64,000 nucleotides of DNA from Acuticoccus sp963704595 (GTDB lineage: Bacteria > Pseudomonadota > Alphaproteobacteria > Rhizobiales > Amorphaceae): NCBI GenBank assembly GCA_963704595.1, contig OY969922.1, forward strand, positions 3,224,001-3,288,000, in the 5' to 3' direction. Shown one piece after another: positions 1-10,816 of this stretch. The notes under the pieces were generated by a model. The model worked only from the letters and a program-made list of their open reading frames with translations. It did not search any database and was not told where the DNA came from. Position 1 is the first letter of the stretch. The number at the start of each line of letters is the position of its first letter. The translations under genes and the position numbers were made by a program.

Positions 1-756
1 AGACCCTGATGCTGGTCGGCGCGCTGCCCGGACATCGTGGAAGACCAGCTCACCGGCCTCCTGCGCGACATGGGCATCGACAACGTCACCGTGCTGCCGC
101 CGCGCCGCTCGCGCGCGCTGCCGGAGGTCGGCCCCAACACGCAGTTCCTGCTCCTGCAGCCCTTCCTCACCGCGACGGCGCAGGCGCTGGAATCGCGCGG
201 CGCCACGCACCTGCCGTGCCTGTTCCCGTTCGGCGCCGTCGGCACCCGCGAGTTCCTGCGCACCGCGGCGGAAGCGTTCGGCGTCGACAAGGCGCGGTTC
301 GAGGCGGTCATCGAAGCGCCGGAGCGGCGCGCGCGCGAGGCGGTCGCCCGCCAGCGTGCATACCTCGCCGGCCGCACCATCTCGTTCCTGCCCGATTCGC
401 AGCTGGAGCCGGCACTCGCCCGCTTCCTGTCCGAAGAATGCGGCATGGAGCCCATCGAGGTGGGGTCGCCCTACATCAACCAGCGGCACCTCGCCGCCGA
501 GCTTGACCGGCTGCCCGCCACCGTCCGCCTCAGCGAAGGCCAGGACGTGGACAAGCAGCTCGACCGCATCCGCGCCGAGCGGCCCGACCTCACGGTCTGC
601 GGCCTCGGCCTTGCCAACCCGCTGGAGGCGGAGGGCCTCACCACCAAGTGGGCGATCGAGCTGGTGTTCTCGCCGATCCACGGCTTCGAGCAGGCGGGCG
701 ACCTTGCCGAACTCTTCGCGCGCCCGCTCCGCCGCGCCGAGAGGCTCAGCGTATGA
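1..756 (+). CDS. bchN: BchN, light-independent protochlorophyllide reductase subunit N (5' truncated, frameshifted)
   Basis: Subunit N of the dark-operative protochlorophyllide oxidoreductase. With BchB it forms the catalytic NB component that receives electrons from BchL and reduces ring D of protochlorophyllide without light. The window starts inside the gene, so the N-terminal half is missing. The visible part reads LMLVGALP, then, after one extra base near position 30, resumes as DIVEDQLTGLLRDMGIDNV and continues to the stop. The C-terminal motifs PCLFPFGAVGTREFL and GLGLANPLEAEGLTTKWAIE are characteristic of BchN/ChlN. The stop overlaps the bchB start by four bases (ATGA), indicating translational coupling. 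The base near position 30 is probably a sequence error. Confidence 0.93.
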
Positions 757-2304
757 AGCTGCACCTGTGGACATATGAAGGACCGCCCCACGTCGGCGCC
801 ATGCGCGTCGCGACCGGCATGAAGGACCTCCACTACGTCCTCCACGCGCCGCAGGGCGACACCTACGCCGACCTCCTCTTCACCATGATCGAGCGGCGCG
901 ACCACCGCCCGCCGGTGACCTACACCACCTTCCAGGCGCGCGACCTCGGCTCCGATACCGCCGAGCTCTTCAAGAGCGCGGCGCGCGATGCCTACGAGCG
1001 GTTCAAGCCGCAGGCGATGATCGTCGGCGCGTCCTGCACCGCCGAGCTGATCCAGGACGACCCCGGCGGCCTCGCCAAGGCGCTGGCGCTCCCCTGCCCG
1101 GTGATCGCGCTGGAGCTCCCGAGCTACCAGAAGAAAGAGAATTTCGGCGCCTCGGAAACCCTCTACCGCCTCGCCCGCACGCTTTGCGATCCGGCGACCG
1201 CGGAAGGCCGCGAACAGGCGACCTGCAACATCCTCGGCCCCACCGCGCTCGGCTTCCGCCACCGCGACGACCTCCGGGAAATCCGCGGCATTCTCGCCAT
1301 GCTCGGCATCAAGGTGAACGTGGTCGCGCCGCTGACGGCCCGCCCGTCGGACCTTCAGCGCCTGCCCGCCGCCGGCTTCAACGTGGTGATGTACCCCGAG
1401 ACCGCCGAGACCACCGCCCGCTGGCTGGAGAAGACCTTCGCCCAGCCGCGCACCAAGACCGTGCCCATCGGCGTCGGCGCCACCCGCGCCTTCATCAACG
1501 GAGGTCGCCGAGCTTGCCGGCGTCGACCCCGCCCCCGCGCTGGAAGACGCCGAAAGCCGGATGCCGTGGTGGTCCCGCTCCGTCGACTCCACCTACCTCA
1601 CCGACAAGCGCGTCTTCGTCTTCGGCGATGCGACCCACGCGATGGCCATTGCACGCGTCTGCCGCGACGAGCTCGGCTTCAAGGTCGTCGGCCTCGGCAC
1701 CTACTCCCGCGAATATGCCCGCGACGTGCGCGCGCTCGCCACCGAGATGGGCCTCGAGGCCGTCATCACCGACGACTACCTCGACGTGGAGCGCGCCGTC
1801 GAGGCCGCCGAGCCCGAGCTGGTGCTCGGCACGCAGATGGAACGCCACATCGCCAAGCGCCTCGGCGTTGCCTGCGCGGTGATCTCGGCGCCGGTCCATG
1901 TGCAGGATTATCCCGCGCGGCATTCGCCGCAGATGGGGTTCGAGGGCGCGAACGTCCTGTTCGACACCCTCGTCCATCCCCTCACAATGGGCCTCGAAGA
2001 GCATCTCCTCACGATGTTCCGCGAGGACTTCGAATTCTCCGACGAGGCAGGAGCCTCCCATCTTGCCGCGCATGCGCCGCAGCCGAGACCGGATCCCCAG
2101 CCCGCACCTCCGCTGGCGTCGTCGGAGATACACGTCACGTCCGGCCCCGCCTGGGACACATCCGCAGAAAAGGAACTGAAGAAGATCCCGTTCTTCGTGC
2201 GCGGTCGCGCGCGGCAGAACACCGAGCGCTTCGCGGCCGAAAAAGGCCTGTCCGCAATAACAGTCGAGACATTGTACGATGCTAAAGCTCACTTCGGCCG
2301 CTAA
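753..2304 (+). CDS. bchB: BchB, light-independent protochlorophyllide reductase subunit B (one frameshift)
   Basis: Partner of BchN in the NB heterotetramer, about 516 residues when joined, the usual family size. The start ATG is set by the ATGA overlap with bchN and gives MKLHLWTYEGPPHVGAMRVA, the standard BchB N-terminus. IVGASCTAELIQDDPGG and NVVMYPETAETTARWLEK follow. An extra G near 1500 breaks the frame after ATRAFIN; the next frame resumes EVAELAGVDPAPALEDAESR and runs through the nitrogenase-like domain (VFVFGDATHAMAIARV, LGTQMERHIAKRLGVACAVI) to the C-terminal BchB/ChlB domain (IPFFVRGRARQNTERFA). The 3' end overlaps bchH by 26 bases. Confidence 0.95.
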
Positions 2305-5300
2305 CGCCACACCCGTGCGCGTCGCGATCGTGACGCTCGACAACCATCTTGCGCGCACGGTCTCGCGGGCGGAGGAGCGGCTGCGGCAATCGCTGCCCGG
2401 CCTCGAAGTGACTTTCCATGCCGCCGGCGTGTGGCACGACAATCCCAAGCTGCTGGACGCTGCCAAGCGCGATGTCGCGAAGGCCGACATCATCATCGCG
2501 ACGATGCTCTTCCTCGACGAGCACATCAGCGCGATCCTGCCGACCATCGAGGCGCGCCGCGCCGATTGCGACGCGGTCGTCTCGTTCCTGTGCGCCGGCG
2601 AGGTGATCCGCCAGACGCGCCTCGGCAAGTTCGAGATGGGCGGGCCCCAATCCGCGGCGATCCGGATGCTGAAAAAGCTGCGCGGCTCGGACAAGGGAAC
2701 CAACAAGTCGTCCGGCGCCAAGCAGCTGAAGATGCTGCGCCGCCTGCCGCGGATGCTGCGCTTCATCCCCGGCACCGCACAGGACGTGCGCGCCTACTTC
2801 CTCGGCATGCAGTACTGGCTGGCAGGCTCCGAAGACAACATCGCCAACCTGATGGTCCACCTCGTCAGCCGCTACGCCAGCGGCCCGCGCGAGACCCTTC
2901 GCGAGGCGCTGAGCGCGCGGCCGCCGGTGGAATACCCGGACGTCGGCCTCTACCACCCGCGCGTCGTCGGCGGCATCTCCACCAGCATCGCGGCCGTGCG
3001 CGCCGCATCGCGCACGCCGGCAGCTTCCGAGGCCCCGTCCTGCGGCGAGCGCTGCCTCGCCGAAAACGGTTGCAGCCTCACCGGCCGCAAGACCGCCTGC
3101 AGCCGCAGCGCAACCGCCACCTACACCATCCCCGCCCGTGCCCGCGAACTGGCAGCAGGCGGCACCGTCGGCCTCCTCCTGATGCGCGCCTACGTGCTTT
3201 CGGGCGACCGCGCGCACTATGACGGCGTCATCGCGACGCTGGAGGCGCAGGGCCTCACCGTGGTGCCGGCCTTCGCCGCCGGCCTCGACAACCGCCCCGC
3301 CATCGACGCCTATTTCCGCGACGAGAACGGCAAGCCGACGGTGGACGCCATCGTGTCCCTCACCGGCTTCTCGCTGGTCGGCGGCCCCGCATACAACGAC
3401 GCCGACGGCGCCGCCGAACTTCTCACCGAGCTCGACGTCCCCTACATGGTCTGCCAGCCGCTGGAATTCCAATCCGTGCAGGACTGGACCGCCAACGCGC
3501 AAGGCTACCTCCCGGTCGAGGCCACCATGATGGTGGCGATCCCGGAGCTGGACGGTGCCACCAACCCGCAGGTGTTCGGCGGCCGCTGCTCGGACTGCAA
3601 CGAGATGGTCGTCCACACCGAGCGTGCCGGCCGACTCGCCGGCCGCGTCGCGCGGATGATCGCGCTGCGCAAGAGCGAGCGCGCCACCCGCAAGCTCGCC
3701 ACCGTCATCTTCAACTTCCCGCCCAACGCGGGCGCCACGGGCTCGGCCGCCTTCCTCGCCGTCTACGAAAGCCTCTTCAACACGCTCCACGCGCTGAAGG
3801 CCGAGGGCTACACCGTCGACCTGCCGGCCGACGTCGACGCGCTGCGCGAGGCGATCCTCACCGGCAACCGCGAGACGTTCGGCGCCGGCGCCAACGTCGC
3901 GCACCGGATCAGCGTCGACGACCATGTCGCGCGCGAGCCGCACCTTGCCGAGATCGAGGCCGAATGGGGCGCAGCGCCCGGCCGCGAGCAGACCGACGGC
4001 AAGACGATCCACGTCTACGGCGCCCACTTCGGCAACGTCTTCGTCGGCGTGCAGCCGGCCTTCGGCTACGAGGGCGACCCGATGCGCCTCCTGTTCGAGG
4101 GCAACTTCGCGCCGACCCACGCCTTCTCGGCGTTCTACCGGCACCTCAACGAGAATTTCGACGCGGTGCTCCACTTCGGCACCCACGGCGCGCTGGAATT
4201 CATGCCCGGCAAGCACGTCGGCCTCTCGGCAAAGTGCTGGCCGGACCGGCTGATCGGGGACCTCCCCAACATCAACCTCTACGCCGCCAACAACCCCTCC
4301 GAGGGGATGCTCGCCAAGCGCCGCGCCGCCGCGACGCTGGTGGGCCACCTCACCCCCGCCGTCACCCAGGCCGGCCTCTACAAGGGCCTCGCCGCGCTGA
4401 AGGCCTCCATCGACCACTGGCGCAAGCAGGATGCCGCCGGCCAGACCGCAGCGCTCGCCGAAACCATCCAGGCCGAAGCCGCCGCGGTGGATCTCGCCGC
4501 AGTCGAGCCGGCTGTGGACCGACCCCGAAGCCGAAATCAACGCCCTCCTCGCCCGTGTGCTGGAATGCGAATACGCGCTGATCCCGCGACGGTCTCCACA
4601 TCGTCGGCGTGCCGCTGCGCGAGGCGGCCCGCGCCGACCTCCTCGCCGCCATGGGCAATGCCCGTGACGGTGGCGACTGGACGAAGGTCGCCGCCGAGAT
4701 CGCAGCCGCACCCGCCGTGGCGAAGTGCCGCCACCAAGGCCCGCCGCGAAGCGCCCCAGCACCCACGCCCCCTACGCCGAGAACCTCCCCGCCGAGGAGA
4801 GCGCCGCCGCGACCCGCGCGATCCTGCAGGCCGCGGACGCCTGGCTGCGCAAGCCCGGCGAAATGGCCGCTCTGATGGCCGCCCTCGACGGCCGCTTCGT
4901 GCCCCCCGGCCCCTCCGGCGACCTCCTGAAGAAGCCCGAGATGCTGCCCACCGGCCGCAACATCCACGGCTTCGACCCGTTCCGCCTGCCCAGCAGTTTC
5001 GCCATGAAGGATGGCGCGGCACAGGCCGAGCGCATCATCGCCCGCCAGCGCGAGGAGACCGGCGCCTGGCCGGAGACCATCGCGCTCGTCCTCTGGGGCA
5101 CGGACAACCTGAAATCCGAAGGCGCGCCGATCGCGCAGGCTCTCGCGATGCTCGGCGCCAGGCCGCGCCTCGACAGCTACGGCCGCCTGTGCGGTGCCGC
5201 GCTGCTGCCGCTTTCCGAACTCGGGCGCCCCCGCGTCGACGTGATGGTGACGCTGTCCGGAATCTTCCGCGACCTCCTGCCGATGCAGACCCGGCTCCTC

Positions 5301-6134
5301 GCCGAGGCCGCCTACCTCGCCGCCACCGCCGACGAACCGCTGGAACAGAACGCCGTGCGCCGCCACACCCTCGCCTACGCCGCCGAGCACGGCTGCGACA
5401 TGCACACCGCGGCGCTGCGCGTATTCTCCAACGCCGAAGGCGCGTACGGCGCCAACATCAACCAGCTCATCACTTCGTCGAAGTGGGAAGACGAGGACGA
5501 GCTCGCCGACATGTACACCAGCCGCAAGGGGTTCGCGTACGGCGTCAACGGCAAGCCGGCCGCCCAGCCCGCCCTGCTCCAGACGATGCTGAAGGACGTG
5601 TCGGCGGCGCACCAGAACCTCGAATTGGTCGAGCTCGGCGTCACAACCATCGACCATTATTTCGACACCCTCGGCGGCGTCTCGCGCGCCGTCGCCCGCG
5701 CCAAGGGCACGCGCATCCCCGTCTTCATCTCCGACCAGACGCGCGGCGACGCCAAGGTGCGGACGCTGGACGAACAGGTCGCGCTGGAAACCCGCACCCG
5801 CGCGCTGAACCCCAAGTGGACCGAGGGGATGCTGAAGCACGGCTACGAAGGCGTGCGCCAGATCGAGGCGTCCATCACCAACACGATGGGCTGGTCCGCC
5901 ACCGTCGGCGGCATCCAGCCCTGGGTCTACGAACGCCTCACCGAGACGTACATGCTCGACGAGGAGATGCGCGACCGGCTGACGAAACTGAACCCGGTAG
6001 CCGCGCAAAAGGTGGCCACGCGCCTCCTCGAAGCATCCGAGCGCAAATACTGGCAGCCGGATGCCGCCACCCTCGCCGCCCTCGAAGCGGCTGCCGATGA
6101 AATCGAAGACCGCCTCGAAGGGGTCGCTGCATGA
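2279..6134 (+). CDS. bchH: BchH, magnesium chelatase subunit H (four frameshifts, extra internal segment)
   Basis: The porphyrin-binding subunit of Mg-chelatase, which inserts Mg2+ into protoporphyrin IX together with BchI and BchD (not in this window). Joined length is about 1283 residues, longer than the roughly 1190-1250 I know for BchH. CobN/BchH landmarks are VRVAIVTLDNHLARTV, IVSLTGFSLVGGPAYND, HFGTHGALEFMPGKHVGLS, YAANNPSEGMLAKRR and ASITNTMGWSATVGGIQPWV. Four apparent one-base insertions lie close together near 4511, 4587, 4729 and 4763, with BchH-like sequence in each intervening frame. About 45 extra residues, including four cysteines, lie between YHPRVVGGISTSIAAV and GTVGLLLMRAYV (2996-3160). 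The stop overlaps bchL by ATGA. Confidence 0.94.
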
Positions 6135-7028
6135 ACATCCAGATCCGCAATCCAATCCCGCTCGACGGTGACGGCGACGGCTCCGTCCAGGTCATGCTCG
6201 ACCCGGCGGACAAGATCGACACCGCGCAGGTGTTCGCCGTCTACGGCAAGGGCGGGATCGGCAAGTCGACCACCTCGTCGAACCTCTCGGTCGCCTTCTC
6301 CAAGCTCGGCAAGCGCGTCCTCCAGATCGGCTGCGACCCCAAGCACGATTCGACCTTCACCCTGACCAAGAGCCTCGTCCCAACCGTCATCGACGTGCTG
6401 GAGAGCGTGAACTTCCACTCCGAAGAGCTCCGCACCGAGGACTTCGTCTACGAAGGTTACAACGGCGTGATGTGCGTGGAGGCGGGCGGCCCGCCGGCCG
6501 GCACCGGCTGCGGCGGCTACGTGGTCGGCCAGACGGTAAAGCTCCTCAAGGAGCACCATCTTCTGGAAGACACCGACATCGTCATCTTCGACGTTCTGGG
6601 CGACGTGGTGTGCGGTGGCTTCGCGGCCCCGCTCCAGCATGCCGACCGGGCGCTGGTGGTCACCGCCAACGACTTCGACTCCATCTTCGCGATGAACCGC
6701 ATCGTCGCGGCCATCAAGGCGAAGTCGAAGAACTACGACGTGCGCTTCGGCGGCGTGATCGCCAACCGCTCCGCCGAACACCGACGAGATCGACCGCTTC
6801 AACGAGGTCGCCGGGCTCAACCGCCTCGCGCACTTCCGTGACGTCGACGCCATCCGCCGCTCGCGCCTCAAGAAGTGCACCCTGTTCGAGATGGGCGACG
6901 ACCCCGAGATCATCGCCGTGCAGCAGGAGTACCTGCAGCTGGCCGAGCGGCTGATGGCCGGCGTCGAGCCCTGCGATCCCAAGCCGATGAAGGACCGCGA
7001 GATCTTCGACTTCCTCGGGTTCGATTGA
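6131..7028 (+). CDS. bchL: BchL, protochlorophyllide reductase iron-sulfur ATP-binding protein (one frameshift)
   Basis: NifH-like dimeric ATPase that carries one [4Fe-4S] cluster and passes electrons to BchNB. Joined length is about 298 residues, normal for BchL. The P-loop VYGKGGIGKSTTSSNLSVAF lies near residues 38-57. The two cluster ligands are the cysteines in PPAGTGCGGY and DVLGDVVCGGFA, and the switch region IGCDPKHDSTFTL is intact. An extra A near 6777 breaks the frame after VIANRSA; the next frame gives DTDEIDRFNEVAGLNRLAHF and continues to LFEMGDDPEI and the stop at FDFLGFD. The start overlaps bchH (ATGA), and bchM begins five bases after the stop, so this is one transcription unit. 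Confidence 0.95.
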
Positions 7029-7033
7029 TCGCC

Positions 7034-7779
7034 ATGGACGAGCGCATGACCCTCACCTATCCGGGCAAGAGCTACGCTGAGAAGCGTGATGCGCTGGAGC
7101 ATTATTTCGACCGCACCGCGGCCGATGCCTGGCGCGCGCTGACGTCCGACGAGAAGGTCTCGAAAATCCGTGCCACCGTCCGCGCGGGCCGCACCGAGAT
7201 GCGCGAGACCATCCTCGCCACGCTGGGCAACGACCTTTCCGGCGCGCATCTCCTCGACGCCGGCTGCGGCACCGGCGCGCTTGCCGTCGCGGCCGCCGAG
7301 CGCGGCGCCGCCGTCACCGCCATCGACGTGTCGCCGACCATGATCGAGATCGCGCGCGAGCGCACCGCGATGGCCGTCGGCGCGGGCAAGGCGCCGGGCG
7401 CCGGCGAGATCGCCTTCAGCGCGGGCGACATGTCGGCCATCAGCGGCGGGCCGTTCACCCACGTCGTCGCGATGGACAGCCTCATCCACTACAAGCTGCC
7501 CGACATCATCGAGGCGCTGTCGGCCTGGGCGCCGAAGGTGACGGGCTCGATGGTCTTCACCATCGCGCCGGGCACGCCGCTGCTGATGGCGATGCACGCC
7601 GTCGGCAGCCTTTTTCCGCGCGGCGACCGCGCGCCTGCGATCGCGCCCGTGGCGCCCGCCCGGCTGATGGCGGCAATCGCCGCGACGCCTGCGCTCGAAG
7701 CGGCTTCGCGCCCGGCCGCACGACCCGCATCTCCCGCGGCTTCTACAAGTCTGAGATGGTGGAGCTCGTGAAACGGTGA
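7034..7779 (+). CDS. bchM: BchM, magnesium protoporphyrin IX O-methyltransferase (one frameshift)
   Basis: SAM-dependent methyltransferase that esterifies the ring C propionate of Mg-protoporphyrin IX, the step after Mg-chelatase. It has the class I motif I HLLDAGCGTGALAVAAAERG, followed by AIDVSPTMIEIARER, and the BchM-specific AMDSLIHYKLPDI. The frame changes near 7702 in a GC stretch. This is the one place where a single missing base (gcgggc read as gcggc) explains the data better than an extra one. The next frame gives GFAPGRTTRISRGFYKSEMV and ends ELVKR, the family C-terminus. The GTG start of the following transporter overlaps its stop by four bases. Confidence 0.92.
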
Positions 7780-9217
7780 GCGGAACGGCCGGTCATAAGC
7801 GGGTGGCGCTGCCACGCTTCAGGATCCCCTTCGAGGCGATCAGCCCGCGCTGGCTGCCGTTCGCGGACGCCGCGTCGGCGCGCCTGCCGCTGTCGCGCCT
7901 GTTCCGCCTGTCGCTCTTCCAGGTCACCGTCGGCATGGCGCTCGTCCTCCTCACCGGCACGCTCAACCGGGTGATGATCGTCGAGCTCGGCATGAGCGCC
8001 GGCGTCGTCGCCGGCGATGGTCGCGCTTCCCGTCCTGTTCGCGCCGATGCGGGCGCTGATCGGCCACAAGTCGGACAATCACCGCTCCTTCCTCGGCTGG
8101 AAGCGGGTGCCCTACATCTGGTTCGGAACGCTCCTCCAGTTCGGCGGCTTCGCGATCCTGCCGTTCGCGCTTCTGGTGCTGACCGACAGCGATGCCCCGC
8201 TCTGGGTCGGCTACAGCGCGGCGGCGCTCGGCTTCCTCCTCGTCGGCGCCGGGCTCCACACCGTGCAGACCGCGGGCCTCGCCCTCGCCAGCGACCTTGC
8301 CACCGACGAGACGCGCCCCCGCGTCGTCGCCCTACTCTACGTGATGCTCCTTGTCGGGATGCTGGTCGCAGCGCTCGGCTTCGGCCAGGCGCTGACCGAT
8401 TACACGCCGGTCAAGCTGATCCAGGTGATCCAGGGCGCGGCTGTCATCACCGTGGTCCTCAACGTAATCGCCGTCTGGCAGCAGGAGGTGCGCGATCCGT
8501 CCCGCACCGCGCACGACCGCAAGCGCGAGCGCTTCAGCGAATCCTTCGCGCGGCTGATGTCCAACCGCCGCGCCCGCCGCCTCCTTCTGGCGCTCGGCGT
8601 CGGCACCGCGGGCTTCTCGATGCAGGACGTCCTGCTCGAACCTTATGGCGGCGAAATGCTCGGCCTCTCGGTCGGCGCGACCACGGAGCTGACCGCACTT
8701 CTGGCGGCCGGGACGCTCTTCGGGATCTGGATCGCGGCGCGGCGCCTGTCGCGCGGGCGCGACACGCACCGCTCGGCCGCCGTCGGCCTCCTCGCCGGCA
8801 TTCTCGGCTTCGTCCTCGTCATCTTCGCGGACCCGTTCGGCTCGGCCGCCCTCTTCCGCGTCGGCATCGCCGTCATCGGGATCGGCGCCGGCCTCTTCGG
8901 CGTCGGCACCCTGTCGGCGGCGATGAACGAGACCGACACGCGGACCGCCGGCCTCGCGCTCGGCGCATGGGGCGCCACGCAGGCCGCCGCCGCCGGCCTC
9001 GGCGTCGCGCTCGGCGGCGCCCTGCGGGACGGCGTCGGCGCACTCGCCGACTTCCGGCGCGCTCGGCGAAGCACTCGCCTCGCCCGCCACCGGCTACAGC
9101 GCGGTCTACCACCTTGAGATCGCGCTGCTTTTTGTTGCGCTTGCCATCATCGGCCCGTTGTCGCGCTACGGGTCCAACATTTCGTCACGCCTCGGGCTGA
9201 CTGAAATACCTGGGTAA
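7776..9217 (+). CDS. lhaA: LhaA/PucC-type BCH-family transporter (two frameshifts)
   Basis: Twelve-helix major facilitator of the BCD/PucC family. In purple bacteria LhaA sits between bchM and puhA and is needed for assembly of the core LH1 antenna, probably by handling bacteriochlorophyll at the inner membrane. The GTG start gives MSGTAGHKRVALPRFRIPFE; family landmarks are LTGTLNRVMIVELGMSA, PMRALIGHKSDNHRSFLGW and RVPYIWFGTLLQFGG. An extra G near 8013 breaks the frame before MVALPVLFAPMRAL. An extra T near 9052 breaks it before SGALGEALASPATGYSAV. Joined length is about 479 residues. A strong Shine-Dalgarno (aaaaggaga) lies between its stop and puhA. Confidence 0.9.
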
Positions 9218-9230
9218 AAGGAGACGTCCC

Positions 9231-10139
9231 ATGGAACCTTTCGGCGTGCTTACTGAGGGCATCGATTTCGCTCTCGTCATCCTGTACACCTTCTGGCTGT
9301 TCTTCTTCGCGCTGCTGTTCTACCTCTTCCGGGAGAACCGCCGCGAAGGGTTCCCGCTGGTCGACGACATGACCGGCAAGCGCGAGCGCGGCGGCCTGAT
9401 CTGGATCCCGTCTCCCAAGACCTTCCTGATGCCGAACGGCGAGGTCCACCTCGCGCCGGACTATGCCGAGGTCGAGCCGCCGGTCATCAACGCCGTGCCC
9501 GCCTCGCCCTTCCCCGGCTCGCCGCTGGTTCCGCTCGGCAATCCGCTGACCGCCGGCGTCGGCCCCGGCTCCTGGGCGATGCGCCAGGACCGTGCGGACA
9601 TCACCTCCGAGGGTGAGGTCAAGCTCGTCCCGATGCGCCTCCTGCCCGACCACTGGGTCAGCGACGTCGACTACGATCCGCGCGGCATGGAAGTCGTCGG
9701 CGCCGACGGGATGCCCGCCGGCATCGTGGAAGACGTCTGGGTCGACCGCTCCGAGCTGATGGTCCGCTACATCGAGGTCCGCCTCGATCCGCTGGTGATG
9801 GCCGAAACCACCACCGACGCCGCGCCCGCGGGCGTCGAGACCGAAGCCGCCGTCGCGGTCGACCTCGACACCGGGGAAGCCGCCGTCGCAGTGGTGACCG
9901 AGCCCGCGCACGTGACCGCCGGCAACGTCGACACCGTCCTGATGCCGATGACCACCGCCACCATCGCCGGCCTCTACAGCCAGGTGTCGACGCCCTCGAT
10001 CACCGCGGCCCAGTTCGCCGACGTGCCGCGCCTCAAACATCCGAACGAGGTGACGCTGCTCGAGGAGGACAAGATCATGGCCTACTATTCCGCAGGCGAG
10101 CTCTACGCGACGCGCGCCCGCTCGGAGCCCCTCCTGTGA
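9231..10139 (+). CDS. puhA: PuhA, photosynthetic reaction centre H subunit with extra internal segment
   Basis: The H subunit caps the cytoplasmic side of the type II reaction centre and shapes proton delivery to QB. It has one N-terminal transmembrane helix (residues about 12-33), then the motifs REGFPLVDD and KTFLMPNGEVHLAP, and the C-terminal PNEVTLLEEDKI signature of the PRC-barrel domain. The gene is intact at 302 residues, against about 260 in Rhodobacter and Blastochloris. The excess is an Ala/Val/Thr/Glu-rich stretch of roughly 45 residues (about 187-235) between RYIEVRL and MPMTTATI, where other H subunits have a short turn. The start is fixed by a Shine-Dalgarno 8-15 bases upstream. 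The stop overlaps the puhB GTG. Confidence 0.96.
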   Translation: MEPFGVLTEGIDFALVILYTFWLFFFALLFYLFRENRREGFPLVDDMTGKRERGGLIWIPSPKTFLMPNGEVHLAPDYAEVEPPVINAVPASPFPGSPLVPLGNPLTAGVGPGSWAMRQDRADITSEGEVKLVPMRLLPDHWVSDVDYDPRGMEVVGADGMPAGIVEDVWVDRSELMVRYIEVRLDPLVMAETTTDAAPAGVETEAAVAVDLDTGEAAVAVVTEPAHVTAGNVDTVLMPMTTATIAGLYSQVSTPSITAAQFADVPRLKHPNEVTLLEEDKIMAYYSAGELYATRARSEPLL

Positions 10140-10807
10140 AGGCCGTGCGGGACGAGATCGCCGAGCACGACGACTTCGACCACGAGCCGACGCCGGGCCT
10201 CCCGGAGGCTCTGCCGGAGGGCGAGCGCATCCTGTGGTCGGGCACGCCCGACTGGAAGGCCTTCGCGTTCGACGTCTTCCACGTCCGCGCCATCGCGCTC
10301 TACGCGCTGCTGATCCTCGTCTGGCGGGTCGGCACCACGCTCTACGACGGCGCCGGCATCGGCGCGGCGCTCGGCAGCGCGATCGTGCTGACGGTGGTGT
10401 TCGGCGTCGGCCTCGGCCTCCTTGCCGTGCTCGCGCTCGTGACGGCGAAGTCGACGCGCTACACCATCACCAACCGCCGCGTCGTGATGCGGATCGGCGT
10501 CGCGCTCACCATGAGCGTCAACCTGCCGTTCAAGCAGATCCTCTCGGCCGACTACCGCGACACCACCTTCGGCACCGGCGGCATCGCGCTCGCGATGGCC
10601 CAGACCGGCGGCCTCGGCTACCTCGTCCTGTGGCCGCACGCCCGCCCGTTCCGCTTCTCCAAGCCTGAGCCGATGTTGCGCGGGATCAAGGACGGCGAGC
10701 ATGTCGCGCGTATCCTGTCCCACGCGCTTGCAGCTTCACACGGCCGCGCCGCACCGGAGCTACGCGTCTCCGCCCCGGTCCGTCCGGCAAAGTCCGTCGC
10801 AGCGTAG
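10136..10807 (+). CDS. puhB: PuhB, photosynthetic complex assembly protein
   Basis: Membrane assembly factor required for efficient reaction-centre (and LH1) formation, always downstream of puhA in purple bacteria. Intact, 223 residues, GTG start overlapping puhA by four bases. The N-terminal soluble stretch with LPEGERILWSGTPDWKAFAF matches the start of the PuhB PH-like family. Hydrophobic segments follow (about 53-69 and 77-103), then the TARSTRYTITNRR-like element (here AKSTRYTITNRRVVMRIG) and NLPFKQI. The C-terminal part is soluble. The identification rests on these motifs together with the position between puhA and puhC. Confidence 0.94.
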   Translation: MKAVRDEIAEHDDFDHEPTPGLPEALPEGERILWSGTPDWKAFAFDVFHVRAIALYALLILVWRVGTTLYDGAGIGAALGSAIVLTVVFGVGLGLLAVLALVTAKSTRYTITNRRVVMRIGVALTMSVNLPFKQILSADYRDTTFGTGGIALAMAQTGGLGYLVLWPHARPFRFSKPEPMLRGIKDGEHVARILSHALAASHGRAAPELRVSAPVRPAKSVAA

Positions 10808-10816
10808 GAGACGATC

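Noticed and set aside
2282..4762. Very long minus-strand open frame antisense to bchH, and similar long antisense frames elsewhere
   Set aside because: In GC-rich DNA the complement of a real gene is often open; the composition (Val/Gly/His/Arg-rich) is the typical shadow and no family motif appears.
4500..4770. Programmed ribosomal frameshifting as an explanation for the breaks
   Set aside because: The sites share no slippery heptamer with a downstream pseudoknot, occur in 16 unrelated genes, and several genes would need two to four separate events.
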